Assembly (NCBI GenBank): GCA_944472135.2
Contig: OX235265.1
Location: 89,746,984-89,810,983 of the forward strand
Length of the DNA: 64,000 bases
Direction: 5' to 3'
Source: Trichobilharzia regenti
Taxonomy: Eukaryota > Platyhelminthes > Trematoda > Strigeidida > Schistosomatidae
Below, piece by piece: positions 10,085 through 20,720 of this stretch. Numbering within the stretch: position 1 is the first letter of the stretch; every line of letters starts with the position of its first letter. The notes beneath the pieces are model-generated. The model searched no databases. It was not told the origin of the DNA and was given only the letters and a program-made list of their open reading frames with translations. The translations under genes were made by a program, and so were the position numbers.

Positions 10085-11040
10085 AAGAGTACTCTTTGTT
10101 CAGTATCCATTCTTTTAAATTTATTTTTCAACGACAGCAAATTCACAAGCGAAGAGAGGAATCCGAGAACAAAATCCCATTTGTGGACGTCTTAGTCAAG
10201 CGAACAACCACAGGGGGATTAGAAACTCAAATTTATAGAAAATCATCTCACACACACACACCAAATACTCAATCACAACAGCAACAGTCCAATAAAGCAC
10301 AATAGGAATTGTATACAAACACTATGCAAGAGGTCCAGAGCTCATTCCAACACTCCCAAATTAAGGAAAAAAGGAGAAAGATATCTCATGAACGTCTTCC
10401 AAAAGAATGGATATCCACAGAATTTCATCAAAAGACATATACTTTCAAGCCAATCTACCAAATCAAAAGTTCCAACCAAGAAAATCGTCCTACCATATAT
10501 AAATGACATCTCAGAAATCACTACAAGACTCTTCAAACTTTTATAAATTGATGCCATACAAAAACCAACAAAATCACTTCACTGAGTTCTGTGTCAACCG
10601 AAAGACTCAACAGTGAAAGAAGATAAAGCCAACATCATCTACAAAATAATTTGTAACGACTGCAAAAGTGGACTTCCCCTTCGCCTTCGTACCCATGAAC
10701 ATAAACTATTTGTCAAAAAAATGACATCTACTCGCTAATATCGCTGCATACCAATAACCATGGACATAAAGTTGACTGGGATAACCAACGTTCAAATATT
10801 AGACAGAGGAAACACCAAGAATGCTAGGGAATTTTTAGAAGCCTGGTATTCCAGTGAGTCGTCGATCAGTAGACACATCGAGATAGATAAAATTTACCAA
10901 TCGATAAGAAGGAAATCTAACACACAAAGGGTCAAAGTTCAAGTAAACGAAACAATCAGTTCCAATAAAAGTAACCCAGAGAGTGTGAAACACGCGAAAA
11001 CAATCAATCACGTTCAAGGTCACCAGGAGAGATGAATAAT
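10085..11040 (+). pseudogene. Penelope-like element fragment: RT C-terminus and GIY-YIG endonuclease
   Basis: The frame near 10160-10240 encodes P-F-V-D-V-L-V-K-R and G-G-L-E-T-Q-I-Y-R-K, the C-terminal RT motif of Penelope-like elements (P-F-L-D-x-x-V-x-R ... L-E-T-x-V-Y-R-K-x-T-H-T). After several frameshifts the GIY-YIG region follows: a Y-K-I-I-C-N-D-C start (about 10645), R-T-H-E-H-K-L (about 10690) and T-K-N-A-R-E-F-L-E-A-W-Y (about 10813-10845), ending with an S-R-H-I-E-I-D-K-I-Y-Q-S-I-R-R-K stretch. The YIG side of the nuclease motif is eroded. RT motifs upstream are missing. Confidence 0.75.
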
Positions 11041-11284
11041 AAACTCGTGTAGAAATCGAAAAGCTCACTTCAATGCGAATTGAAGTATGGCTGAAGATGT
11101 TGCCTAGTAGGGAGGGGGCAATGAAAGCTTGGCAAATTAACTATCCAGCTCAGAGAACAAAACTACAACGAAATCATCCACCTGAACTACAAATCTCTTC
11201 CATCACATCTAATTTTATTTTTATTAGTAATCACTTTCAAAACTTCGTTTTCAAGATTTAGATTGTAGGAATTTAATTTTTTAA

Positions 11285-11495
11285 AGCTTGATCAGGGACT
11301 GATATCAACTGGTGAGAGAACTACCGAAAACTAGAGAGCATTACTAGACATTTAATTCGTCCTAGTTTGGGACACTTCATCTGTACTCATCCACTGCCGG
11401 GTTTTGAACTCACAACTTTCAGATTACAAGGCAAGCTCGTAGAGCATTCTGCTACTCGCTACTGACTGACTACAGGACAAAGTTCCTTGACATTC
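11285..11495 (-). mobile_element. tRNA-like hammerhead SINE, reverse copy of a head-to-head pair
   Basis: On the - strand the tRNA-like part ends near 11395 and is followed by a hammerhead region reading CAGATGAAGTGTCCCAAACT, AGGAC, GAAT. Stem II (GTCC/GGAC) is intact but both core boxes are mutated. Its 3' tail is at the left (about 11290). It meets the forward copy at 11496 head to head. Confidence 0.58.
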
Positions 11496-11800
11496 TAGTT
11501 AGAAATCGTGATCAATGGGTTCCACCAGGTCGAAGGTGGCCGTGCTAAAATCACAAATTCGTAGGAGCTGAAATTCAAGAGCCACTGGATAGAATTCTGG
11601 CGACTAAATGGTCCACGAGCTTGCTTTTTAACCTGAGTGTTCTGGATTCGATATCCAGACAGCGACTCCAGTGAAGAGTCTCAAACTGGGACGAAACGAT
11701 TATCCATTACTCCCTTATTTTCACTGAGTCTTCAACTAATATCACTCTGTGATGATCAGACTTGAAAGAGTTCACAGCAGTAGGTTAATAATCAGTGTGC
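11496..11800 (+). mobile_element. tRNA-like hammerhead SINE, forward copy of a head-to-head pair
   Basis: The copy has the family head ('tcaatgggttccaccaggtc' near 11513), a tRNA-like part with a TGGATTCGATATCC B box (about 11642), and a hammerhead region GTGAAGA, GTCTCAAACTGGGAC, GAAAC. Stem II and GAAA are intact, but the first box begins GTGAAGA instead of CTGATGA. Confidence 0.6.
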
Positions 11801-11849
11801 GTAAGCACAAGATGCGATTCATTCGTATAACCGAGGATTAAAATCATAT

Positions 11850-13200
11850 GAAATGAAGAGAATTTTATGTATTACAATGGATAGAAATTTAGGAAAGTCA
11901 GGCGAATCATGTTCTGACCAAATTGAAACTCTACTTATCATCATCACAGAACAAAGCATGGAATGGCAATCAAACCTCTACCTCAACTTTATAGACTTTG
12001 AGAAGGCCTTCGACAGCGTTGATCGTGAAGTAATTTGGAAACTACTCGAGTACTATGGCGTACAGTGCCCCAAATATTCATCAACATTAATCAACAGCTA
12101 CTGTACGACAACGGCACATGTTAAGTGATCCACGACGGAAAACTCAGCAAGGCGTTTGGAGTAAACACAGGAGTCAGACAAGGGTGCCTGCCTATTATCA
12201 CCAATGATATTCCTAATTGTGGTGGACTGACTGGATCATGCGTCAGACAGTGGGAAACGAGAAGACAGGAGTATCCTGGACAGACCAACGTGAAGAACCT
12301 AGAAGACCTGGATTTCTCGCGTGGATGATTTATGTTCGATGTCACACAAAATTGAAGACCTATAAGTGAAAACCGACAAATTAGTCGAAGAAGCAGCCGG
12401 CGAAGACAGGACTCCAGGTGAAGATAGACAAGACTGAGGTTATGAAAATAACCAACCAACAACAACATCAGCAGCAGCAGCGACATCCAGCGCCAATCAC
12501 CATCAACGGGAGGGATTTGAAAGAGGTTACTTCATTCACTCACTTATCTGGCGTTGAGCATTATCTCAACTACAGGAAGTCGGAACGGACGAGGATGTCA
12601 AATCGAGCGAGAATCGGGAAGGCGAGCGAGAAACACATTCATCAACCTGAAATCAATCTGGAAATCTTCGTCACTCAGCCAGCATCAACCACAAAATTCG
12701 GATTTTCAATACAAACGTCATGTCAGTCACTTCTTCTATACGGATGAGAAACTTGGCGGGTCACAAAGAATATTTCCAACAGCCTGTTGCAGACCTTTCT
12801 CAACCAACAACTCTCTTCGCTGGATCTATACTGAAGATCAGATGGCCTGGCCGGAAAGAATCACAAGAAACTATGGGAACAAACAAACAAAGCAAGAACC
12901 AATCGCCCAAGAATTATGCAGGAGAAAGTGGAGATGGATGGATCGGACACTCGCTGAGGAGGCCGCTGGGTGACATCGCGCGTCAAGCCCTCGAGTGGGA
13001 CCCGAAAGGGAAGCAGCGTGTGGGACGTCAGTGCAAGGGTGACATGGAGGAGATCGTGTAAAGAGGATTTGAATGAATATAAACTAACATGGATGCAGGC
13101 GAAAAGTACAGCAGAAGGAAGACAGAAGCAAGCGGAGACGTGCAGTTGAAGCCCTATGTTCCACTAGGAACCCAAGGGAACAATAATGATAATAACAATC
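11850..13200 (+). pseudogene. RTE-like LINE fragment: RT palm to 3' end, several frameshifts
   Basis: Reverse transcriptase motifs run in order: DQIETLLIIITEQSMEWQ and Y-L-N-F-I-D-F-E-K-A-F-D-S-V-D-R (about 11918-12025), the G-V-R-Q-G-C-L region (about 12170), and a FADD-box region spoiled near 12310. The C-terminal half follows in other frames: L-Y-G (about 12737), W-R-W-M-D-R-T-L near 12932, and R-V-G-R-Q-C-K-G-D-M near 13019. The 3' UTR has the gaagccctatgttccact box (about 13150) and a short TAA-type tail. It is the same family as 60500-62515, 5'-truncated, with at least four frame changes. Confidence 0.82.
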
Positions 13201-13384
13201 TTTATTTGAATAAAGAAAAAACGAACATATTCACAGGATACTACGAGCTCATTCTACTTAGTGGATTCTCTTCATCTGTGCACATCCTAAACAAATCACT
13301 TACGTTATAAACTCCCAGACCGTAGGTTTTACGAACTTCCTGAAATAATTTGAGCACCTAGTCAAACAAGATTTTTCTCAACGT

Positions 13385-13475
13385 TTGGATTCCGAATAAA
13401 TCTGCTGAAGAAGCTGCCTGTGGCTTACACAGCGAAACGTTCAAAAAACAGATCTTGTTTTGATTTTTTTTCTTA
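13385..13475 (+). repeat. Penelope-like terminal inverted region with hammerhead-like boxes
   Basis: AAACAAGAT near 13360 pairs with ATCTTGTTT near 13460, and ACGTTT words lie inside both arms. Between them stands CTGAAGA, a GCTG...CAGC stem, then GAAACGTTC (about 13400-13445), the order of a minimal hammerhead with a very short stem III. An extra A between the first box and stem II, and poor pairing of the stem-I strand next to the cut site, make activity doubtful. Confidence 0.4.
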
Positions 13476-13884
13476 AACACGATGAGATTAATTTTAAATA
13501 ATTTATAATGAATCAATTATATGTGGCTAAGTGCTGTCTGAACATACTTTTTGCAATGATTTCAAGTTACAGGTAGAAAGTCAAGAAAACATAATTTCAA
13601 AAACGATACAACCAGATGAATTATTAAGTGTTAAAAGAGTAACTATTTATATGGTATAATTAGACACAAAAAGTAGAGTTCAGATTTCGCTTGGAGACAG
13701 ACTGCAAGATAGAACAAGAGAGTTAAGTTACACATATTATGGTGGGGAGTTAAGAAGGGTGTAGGTGAACAGTGAAGTAAAATTATAAAATAGATAAAGT
13801 AATTTAATTTAGTAAATTTGGAAACTTGATAATGAGTTCAACTCAGTAAGTAGAAATCAAAACCAAGCGAAATGTTATGCAACA

Positions 13885-14062
13885 GATAAAACACAAAAGC
13901 AAATGATTACGGTTACCAGGGTAGTGAGAGATTAGTCACACACTGTCTCTCAGTATGCATACGCTGTGTCGAAGTCTTTTGATGGCAATGGATTCTGCAA
14001 ACAGATGTAAGCATGCTTTTCTTTGTGTATTGATTATTTTGAAAGCCTGACTAATTTCCGCT
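13885..14062 (-). pseudogene. Penelope-like element, tip of GIY-YIG domain
   Basis: Read on the - strand, about 14055 to 13930 encodes L-S-K-I-I-N-T-Q-R-K, F-A-E-S-I-A-I-K-R-L-R and S-V-C-I-L-R-D-S-V. This is the same C-terminal signature (F-K-I-I-N-R-Q, A-x-x-I-K-R-L-K-P-D-L-C-x-Q-K) as the pieces at 15846-16400 and 37850-38320. The catalytic part is not present. Confidence 0.6.
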
Positions 14063-14067
14063 GTATT

Positions 14068-14400
14068 TCCTGTTGTGGTGAGAACAGGTTGCTAGTCAAT
14101 TGGTAGACATTAATCTACGTCAATGTCTGGGTCACTAATATTGGCCGTGAGAAAATATGAACAAGGCTGATTCAACAACCGATCACATCAGACTTAACGT
14201 GGGCGAATATGATTCGCAGATAGATGGCTCCACTTTCCGAGAAACCAGAAACAACCAATTAGAAGACTGTGTTTGTCTACTTGAATAAGCTATAATAATG
14301 TACAGGAAATATATATAAATACGTGCTGATTTCCGTAATAAAAGGAGATGTTGCCGGCCCTTGTCTTCTATTGCTACACCGTATCAATCAATTAGGTGTC
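14068..14400 (+). repeat. Unnamed 330-bp dispersed repeat, copy 1 of 4
   Basis: The copy shares an ordered set of boxes with 24303-24650, 40627-40965 and 44721-45059: a 'gtggtgaga' start, GCTAG..AATTGGTAGACATTAAT, ACGTCAAT, a 'cagac..a..gtgggcg/taggcgg' box, 'agaagactgtgttt', and a '...gatttcc.taataaa...gttgcc.g.ccttgtc' end. The head (TAGCTTAATTGG in some copies) resembles a tRNA A box, but I find no clear B box. It could be a SINE or a decayed DNA element. Confidence 0.6.
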
Positions 14401-14831
14401 TGGCAATTTGTATCTAGCTACTTTTTCATAATTCGATTATTTATTCATCTTAGACATCATTATTTTACAGATTGTTTGTCGCTCAATCACTTATTTAACA
14501 AGTTCACTCCTTCAAACTGGGATTTTCTTTCTAGGTCATTCGAATTTATCAGAGTAATAGAGAATTATAGACTCAACGACAAAGCTTGCAAATGAATAGG
14601 AATTTCATAAATTTTTTCCCTTAATGAATTTGAACAAAGCAAGAACTACAGTTTTAGCAGAATAAAGTCGTATCATCTTTTATTTCGTTGCCTTCTCGTC
14701 AGCTGCTTATATGGCAAAGACATTAATAAATATATCCACAAAAACAATTTTAACGTACTTGTACAGAGTTCATGTTAAACAAAAATCAATCGATCTATAT
14801 ACGCATACACTAAAAATATATACATATATAA

Positions 14832-15765
14832 ATTATTATTATATCCTTTAATTCCTAGAGGAATATAGGGCTTCAGCTGCGCATCTCCATCGCCTTGTGT
14901 TTTCTGCCAACTTTTTCACTCCACTCCAAGTCTGCCCACATGCTTTCATCTCCTCTTCACATGACCTCCTCCAAGTCACCCTCGCACTAACGACCAACTC
15001 GCCGCCTTCCTTTCGGGTTTCACTTGAGCAATGGCTTGGCGTGTGATGTCACTTGATGGTTTCCTCAGCGTATGGCCAATCCATCTCCATTTCTGCCTGC
15101 CTATTTGTTTCACAATCGGTTCCTGATTGGTTCGCTCATTGACAGAGATCCCTGTTGCTGATCTTTTCTGGCTGGCCATCTGATCTTGAGTGGTATTTAG
15201 CGAAAACAACTGTTGATGAAGGTCTGCAGTTTGTTTGAGGTGCTCTTTATGACTCGCCAAGCCTCTGATCCGTATAGTAGCACTGGCTTCACACTGAAGT
15301 TGAAAATCTGGATCTTATTTTTGATGCTGAGTGATGTTGACCTCCACACCGACTTGAGAGTAATGAAAGCTTGTCTTGCTTTTCCGATTCTGGCTTTGAT
15401 ATCCTCGTCAGTTCCGCCTGTAGTTGAAACGATGCTTCCCAGATGTGTAGGTAGGTGAAGGAGGTTGTTTCTTTCAGGTTCATCCCATTTATGCTGGCTG
15501 ATTGTTGTCTGTTGTTGTTGTTGGTGTTGGCCAGGAATCTTCATCACATAACTCTGTTTTCTCTATGTTCACCTGAAGTCCTATCTTCTCTGGATGCTTC
15601 TTCTGCCAACGTGTTGCTTTTCACCTGCATATCTTCCAGTTTGTGGGAAATCAGACATATATCATCGGCGAAGTCCAGATCCTCCAATTCTTTTGTGTCA
15701 GTCCATTTTATGCCTGTTCTCTCGTTGGTTGCCGTTGTCTGTCGCATTATCCAATCTACTACATA
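14832..15765 (-). pseudogene. RTE-like LINE 3' fragment, 5'-truncated
   Basis: Open pieces on the - strand match the intact ORF at 60500-62515: W-I-M-R-Q-T-T-A-T-N-E-R-T-G-I-K-W, L-D-F-A-D-D-I-C-L-I-S-H-K-L-E (about 15690-15740, FADD catalytic box), then [31 protein letters not shown] and [11 protein letters not shown]. Several short indels shift the frame (near 15545, 15460 and 15240). The 3' box 'agccctatattcctc' and a TAATAATAAT-type tail end it near 14832. The 5' break is near 15765. Confidence 0.85.
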
Positions 15766-15845
15766 TATAAATATGCAATATTAAACACTATTCCGAACAA
15801 TAATGATCATACACAATGGAAACTTTTAGCATTACGCACTAGGAT

Positions 15846-16400
15846 GAAAGAGAGGTGAAAATATCCAATTACTAGACACGGCAAGGAAATACTGATAACC
15901 GCTTCTTTCTGGACGCATAAATCAGGTTTCAGGCGCTTGATGGAAACAGCTTTAGCAAACTTGATGAGAATTGAGCTCTTTTGCCTATTGATAATTTTGA
16001 AGAACTTTTTGACGTCCACCTCATGACTAACCCGTGTCAAGGAGATGTCTGGTGATGGCACTGTTTAAAGCATTTGTTCCCTTTAGGCGTAAGCTTATTG
16101 GTACACGTTCAGAAAATCGTAGATATGTCCTTCTTTCTGTCCTTCCAATGTAACTGCTCCCGCAGATACATGTAAATTGATGATATACTGGAGTAAATGA
16201 AAACGTATTTGTCTGGTGTAGCAGGAAAACGCCAATGAGTGTCAGCTGCTTTAAGATTACTTGCATGTTTGAGATTTGCATCTTCACAACATCAACTCGA
16301 AATTGTATCGATTTAGCTGGCCGTCTTCTAACAGTTGGAATGAAATGTTTTATCCTATCGCTTGTATTCGAGATTTTATTCATCAATTACATTCAGCGTT
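15846..16400 (-). pseudogene. Penelope-like element: GIY-YIG endonuclease fragment
   Basis: The - strand encodes (R-V)-x-Y-H-Q-F-T-C-I-C-G-S-S-Y-I-G-R-T-E-R-R (about 16140-16185), the GIY-YIG core in the Penelope form, then R-F-S-E-R-V-P, N-S-A-I-T-R-H-L-L-D-T-G-H, and after a frame change V-K-K-F-F-K-I-I-N-R-Q and K-R-L-K-P-D-L-C-V-Q-K-E-A-V. The nuclease is thought to make the nick that primes reverse transcription. Only the C-terminal part is here and it has one frameshift near 16060, so it is dead. Confidence 0.78.
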
Positions 16401-16879
16401 TAACTTTCGTAAAAAATGAATATTTTGGTAGATATGATTGAACCGAAGACATTTCCTCTTATGCTTGTGATACATTTTCCCTTGTCCTAGTATAACCATT
16501 AACTCTTATCCAATTTCAAGCTTTGTCGTTGGGACCAAAGTTCTGTGACATCACGAGAATAAATTGCTGCTAATCCCCATAGATTAAGAATTCTGTGATT
16601 ATTTTCACTTCTCTATACCACCAGATTTCTTCTTCCTGTTGACTAACAATCTGTTGATAATTTGCGTTGATTTTGTGTTTTGATGACTTTTAATCAATAA
16701 TTGTCATCCGTCCTATACTTAAATGCTGATACTTCTTACTGACTAGCTTAAATATTCGACCGGTATAGTTTTGATGTAAGAATATATGTGTTATTGTAGA
16801 GCCACTGATGAGGTACCAGTTGAAGAAAGGAATATATTTCTTGATATTCAAGTGAAAAACCACTTTTCCAATGGTTCTC

Positions 16880-17340
16880 AGGTCATGATGTCAGCTCATG
16901 ATGAAATCCTGTAACCAACCAACCAAATCCCTACAAACCAATACTTGTAAATCAATATGATGCTCATTGGCGACTGGCCTATTCAGGTAGGTAGTTACCT
17001 GGGTTCTAGTTGGAAGTTGTGACCAGTAGGGTGCAGCAGGTCGGGTGTGAGAACAAATACTCGTCGGATGCATTGACTAGAAGTCAGGCTTTGTCGTGAC
17101 CTTGCAGAAGTTAGAATTCATGGGCTAGCCATTGGATCGGGTGGGTCCCAGTGGCTAAATTGTCTTCGAGCTTGCTCGCCATGTAACGGGAAAGTCCTGG
17201 GTTCGAACCACGGTGGTGTGTGCATACTGATGAATCGAATTCTCAAACTAGGTCGACCAAACATCTGTCCAGTACTCTCAGGTTTTCCAGTGATTCTCTA
17301 ACCGATTTCAGCTCATGATGAAATCCTGTAACCAATATAA
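16880..17340 (+). mobile_element. tRNA-like hammerhead SINE, tail of one unit plus a full unit
   Basis: The tail of a preceding unit (16880-16964) is followed by a full unit (about 16965-17340) with the tRNA-like part (TGGCTAAATTG A box near 17150; GGGTTCGAACC B box near 17200) and the hammerhead region CTGATGA, ATCGAATTCTCAAACTAGGT, CGACC, AAACATCTGTCCAGTAC. The first box is intact, but the GAAA box is scrambled. Copies lie in tandem dimers as in the SM-alpha family. The unit is almost identical to 21826-22098. Confidence 0.68.
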
Positions 17341-17461
17341 TTCTTGGTTATTTTTAAATAGGAAAACATGAGAATTTACAGTTTATTCAAACAAATCTTT
17401 TCGGTTGATATCCTATTGATTAATGACACTAAAATTTTCAGTATTATTGCAACATCAAGAT

Positions 17462-17985
17462 TTCTTTGAGTTCTGAGTGGAACCTAAGGCTCCAACAACA
17501 CATCTCCACTTTGTCTTATCTTCGGCCTTCCTCTTCAGCTTGGACCACGATTGCGCACAGTCCCTCATCTCCTCGCCACACGATCTACTCCGTGTCACCC
17601 TCACACCGACGAACTACTCGTCGCTTCCCACTGGGATTCACTCAGGCAATGGCCTACATTACGCGCGATGTCATTCGCCGGCCTCCTCAACGAGTGCCTG
17701 ATCCATCTCCATTTCCTCCTACGTATTTGTTGAGCAATCGGCTCTTAGTTGGTTTGTTCCCAGTCAGAATTTCTTGTTACTTATTCTTTCTGGACATTTG
17801 ATCTTCAGTATGGAGCCCGCCAGAGAAGTGTGCAGCTGTTGATAAAAGTCTGCAGTAGGCTGTTAGAAATCCTGTTCACTACATGCCAAGTTCCTGACGC
17901 GTATAGGAGGACCGAATCGACATTGGTGCTGAAAATCCGAATCTTGTTCCTTATGTTAGCCGTAGGGCTAGCAAACCTACACCAG
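17462..17985 (-). pseudogene. RTE-like LINE 3' end fragment, decayed
   Basis: On the - strand the fragment carries L-H-T-E-D-Q-M, N-K-P-T-K-S-R-L-L, the W/G-D-G-S-G-T-R counterpart of W-R-W-I-G-H-T, and the C-terminal R-R-V-V-R-R-C-E-G-D pattern. It is stop-rich. It ends near 17462 at the short 3' UTR box (a 'ttccactcagaact' word). Confidence 0.6.
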
Positions 17986-18354
17986 TGAACTTATCAAACC
18001 GCTAGAAAAACGTCAGCACACAAAGTCTTACTTAATGAATCCGAATTCAAGAAAGACAAATTGGTTTTCACCTATTTACAAACTGCAACAATCAACTTGT
18101 TCACCTACTGAAGTTCTGTGGCATACTAAGTTAAGAATATTCCAGCTTTCATGGTAATTTTTCTCCGTAATTGCAGGCGAGATATATGTTTAAATGAAGC
18201 AGTTCGCTCTACAATAGGCTTCTACTTTATTCTTGTCTAAAATTTTCATTTTTGAAGTCTTAAAAAATCCAGTTATATTAGTGACAAAAGCTGTCTGAAA
18301 TGTATTCAACAGTAGAGGCATTAGAGAGGGAAAGATACACACGTTACTCCCAAA

Positions 18355-19925
18355 ATTTTCAAAACCAGACAATGAGAAGAATAAGACAGAGCAGATGGAA
18401 CAGCGACTGACAGATGTTCTTAGGAGAATGAAGAACGACTGCCTCATAACTGAGGACCTATTTGCACGTCTGAGACCAACAGGATCAATTATCCCTCAAC
18501 TCTACGGTCTACCAAAGTTACACAAAGCAGGTCTACCACTTCGACCAATTTTAGACATGGAGGGATCACCGTACCATCAGATTGCCGAATGGTTGTCCGA
18601 GATGCTGGAGCCTGCGAGACGACAACTCTGTAAGTACTTCCTGCGTGATATTTTTGAATTTATTGAGTGCATAAAAGACTTGAATGTAAATGACTAACGA
18701 ATGTTATCACTGGACGTGGAATCTCTATTTACGAATGTGCCGCTCACAGACACAATTTGTTTCCTTTGGAAGTATAGGGATGACAAAAATCTGAGTATCG
18801 GAATGTCGACCTCATACCTGAAAGAGTTGTTATTAAGATGCAAACCCAACGTACAATTTACTTTCAATGACGTCATCTATATACAGAAAGACGGGATTGC
18901 TATGGGCTCTCCCCTTGGCCCACTTTGGCAGACTGCTTTACGGCCAGCCTGGAAAACGGCATCTTAAAATCGACAATGGACAAGTTGCTTCTGTACAAAA
19001 GATACGTCGATGACACTTATAGTTTGTCAAGATGACTCCGATTTAAATTGTATCCTACAGGAGTTTAATAACTGCCATCCTTCAACTAAATTCACAATGG
19101 AAGTTGAAAATGAATCAAAGATTCCATTCCTGGACGTCGAATGCACCAGAAGAGATGATGGAACTCTGAGAAGATATATCTAAAGAAAACTAACATGGAA
19201 CGGCCAACTGACAAACTTCTACAGTTGGATACCTATCAGCCGTAAAAGAGCTCTCATCATCTCGCTAGCCCACCGTACCAGAAGAATTTGTAGTGATGAT
19301 TGTTTAGAAGAAGAGCTCCTATTTCTCAAAAGCATCCTGGTTCAAAATGGATACCCACCGCGTTTCGGGGAGAAGAACATGAAACCAAGGCCAAAAAGAG
19401 AAGAATGTGCTTCAGTGCAGAAGAAGAATCTGGAATTCAGAGGAGACCTAGTACCAGATATCCTTAAAAGGTGAATCTCCAATTCCTTGAAGAAGACTTT
19501 TCCGGCAGCAACTCTAAGAGTGATATTCTCTAGCCACCCACTACTTCGGAGAAACGGCAAGGACAGACTTCCGCATATAACCACTTCAATGTGCATATAT
19601 CAGTTCACCGTCTCTTGTGAAGCTAGGTGCATAGGTCGTTCTATGCGGGTTGTATCAAAACGTGTCAGAGGAGATCATCCAGCATGGCTGCAAAGAGGAG
19701 GTACTGGTTCAATCAGAAGCGCAATAACTGAACATCTCGTCGATACCTGTCACAGAATCTCAACCGACTCATCATTTAGAGTCATTTACACAGTAAACAA
19801 AAATCTACCAAAGGCAGTGTGTTTCTGACTTCTTTGTACTGCGGAAGCTCTCGCCATATGCATCGAAAAGCCGGAGCTATGTGTTCAAAAGAAACCAGTC
19901 CGGCCTTTACAACTACCATGGACCT
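18355..19925 (+). pseudogene. Penelope-like element: RT to GIY-YIG, frame-broken
   Basis: The best-preserved Penelope-like copy. RT motifs run in order: PQLYGLPKLHK (about 18498), L-R-P-I-L-D-M-E-G-S-P-Y-H (about 18540), M-L-S-L-D-V-E-S-L-F-T-N-V-P (about 18701), K-D-G-I-A-M-G-S-P-L-G-P-L (about 18888), Y-K-R-Y-V-D-D-T-Y (YVDD, about 18996-19020), and K-I-P-F-L-D-V (about 19117). The GIY-YIG end follows: C-I-Y-Q-F-T-V-S-C-E-A-R-C-I-G-R (about 19592-19635) and I-T-E-H-L-V-D-T-C-H (about 19728). Breaks: TAA near 18695, a frameshift near 18935, TAA near 19182 and a stop near 19472. The nuclease core has lost its usual Y-I-G Tyr (C-I-G). The start is upstream of 18355 and truncated. Confidence 0.88.
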
Positions 19926-20640
19926 AGTTCGGTATATTCCCTCACCCTTCAGGTTTTTTTTGTTTTGTAATCTGTGTGTGTAATTTTTTCTCTTTGTCTT
20001 CATTCAATTCATCCTATTTTTCAGTTATAAAATCAGTTATTTTAAGTTTGTTTCCATGCTCCTCCTGATCACACTTATAACCGCGTTTAGAATAACCATC
20101 TTACACTTATATTCTAATCCTGTGAAATTTTTTATTTCTATGCCTCTTGTAATCTATATTCACACCTCCTAACTTACATTTTAAGTTGAAAATTTTTGAT
20201 TTCGATTTGTTTCCATGCTCATTTTGTTCACACCTGTAATTCCTTCTATCCCTGTGTCTCTAAGCCTCTTGTAATTCATATCAAGTTGAAAATCATTGTC
20301 ACCACTTTTATTCGCCTTTAAAACTATTATTTCTCCAGTTATCAAATATTAATTTTGCATTCGTTGTAACTGTTTTCTAATCCTATGCAATCTTGTCTCT
20401 AAGCCACTTGTAATCTATATTCGTACCTTCAAAGTTTCATGTCACGTTGAAAATTATTATCACCTTCCTTACTATGTGGAATTAAACAAATAATAATAAT
20501 TGTATCCATGTAAACTAATCTATATAAATGCGATTGTACAGCTGCTTTTGAGAATGAAATCGCCGAAAAGATCGTCATCTTTGCTGAACTTGTTCTTGTT
20601 CTTTTCAATCTTATGTTCCGATGGGTAACTTCCAAAATGA
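19926..20640 (+). repeat. Penelope-like 3' region with degenerate 125-135-bp tandem repeats
   Basis: After the GIY-YIG end the sequence repeats a block three times: 'cctcttgtaatctatattc' near 20150, a related 'cctcttgtaattcatatc' near 20266, and 'ccacttgtaatctatattc' near 20404. Each is followed by a 'aagttgaaaat'-type word. 'gtttccatgctc' words near 20050 and 20208 repeat in step. No open frame was seen. Confidence 0.6.
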
Positions 20641-20680
20641 TTGAAATCGAAAGTCGATTTTTTCTTTCAACTATACTCCC

Positions 20681-20686
20681 TTTATT
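20681..20686 (-). terminator. Candidate polyadenylation signal of the 4-TM gene
   Basis: AATAAA on the - strand (TTTATT at 20681-20686) lies 35 bases after the stop codon of the ORF at 20721-21569. The distance is normal for a 3' UTR end, but the motif is common in AT-rich sequence. Confidence 0.45.
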
Positions 20687-20720
20687 GTATCAAAATCAAA
20701 TGGACAAGAAATCTAAGTGG

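Noticed and set aside
10065..10100. CTGATGATGAATTTATCGAAAAG near the Penelope-like fragment, a possible hammerhead
   Set aside because: The ten bases between the boxes do not pair at the foot of stem II (T opposite C), and no stem I was found.
16795..16850. CACTGATGAGGTACC...GAAGAAAGG as a hammerhead
   Set aside because: GAAA is not placed right after a stem II and the flanks do not pair.
17150..17215. A functional tRNA gene in the SINE
   Set aside because: A and B box words are present, but the stems do not form a full cloverleaf and the unit repeats as a SINE.
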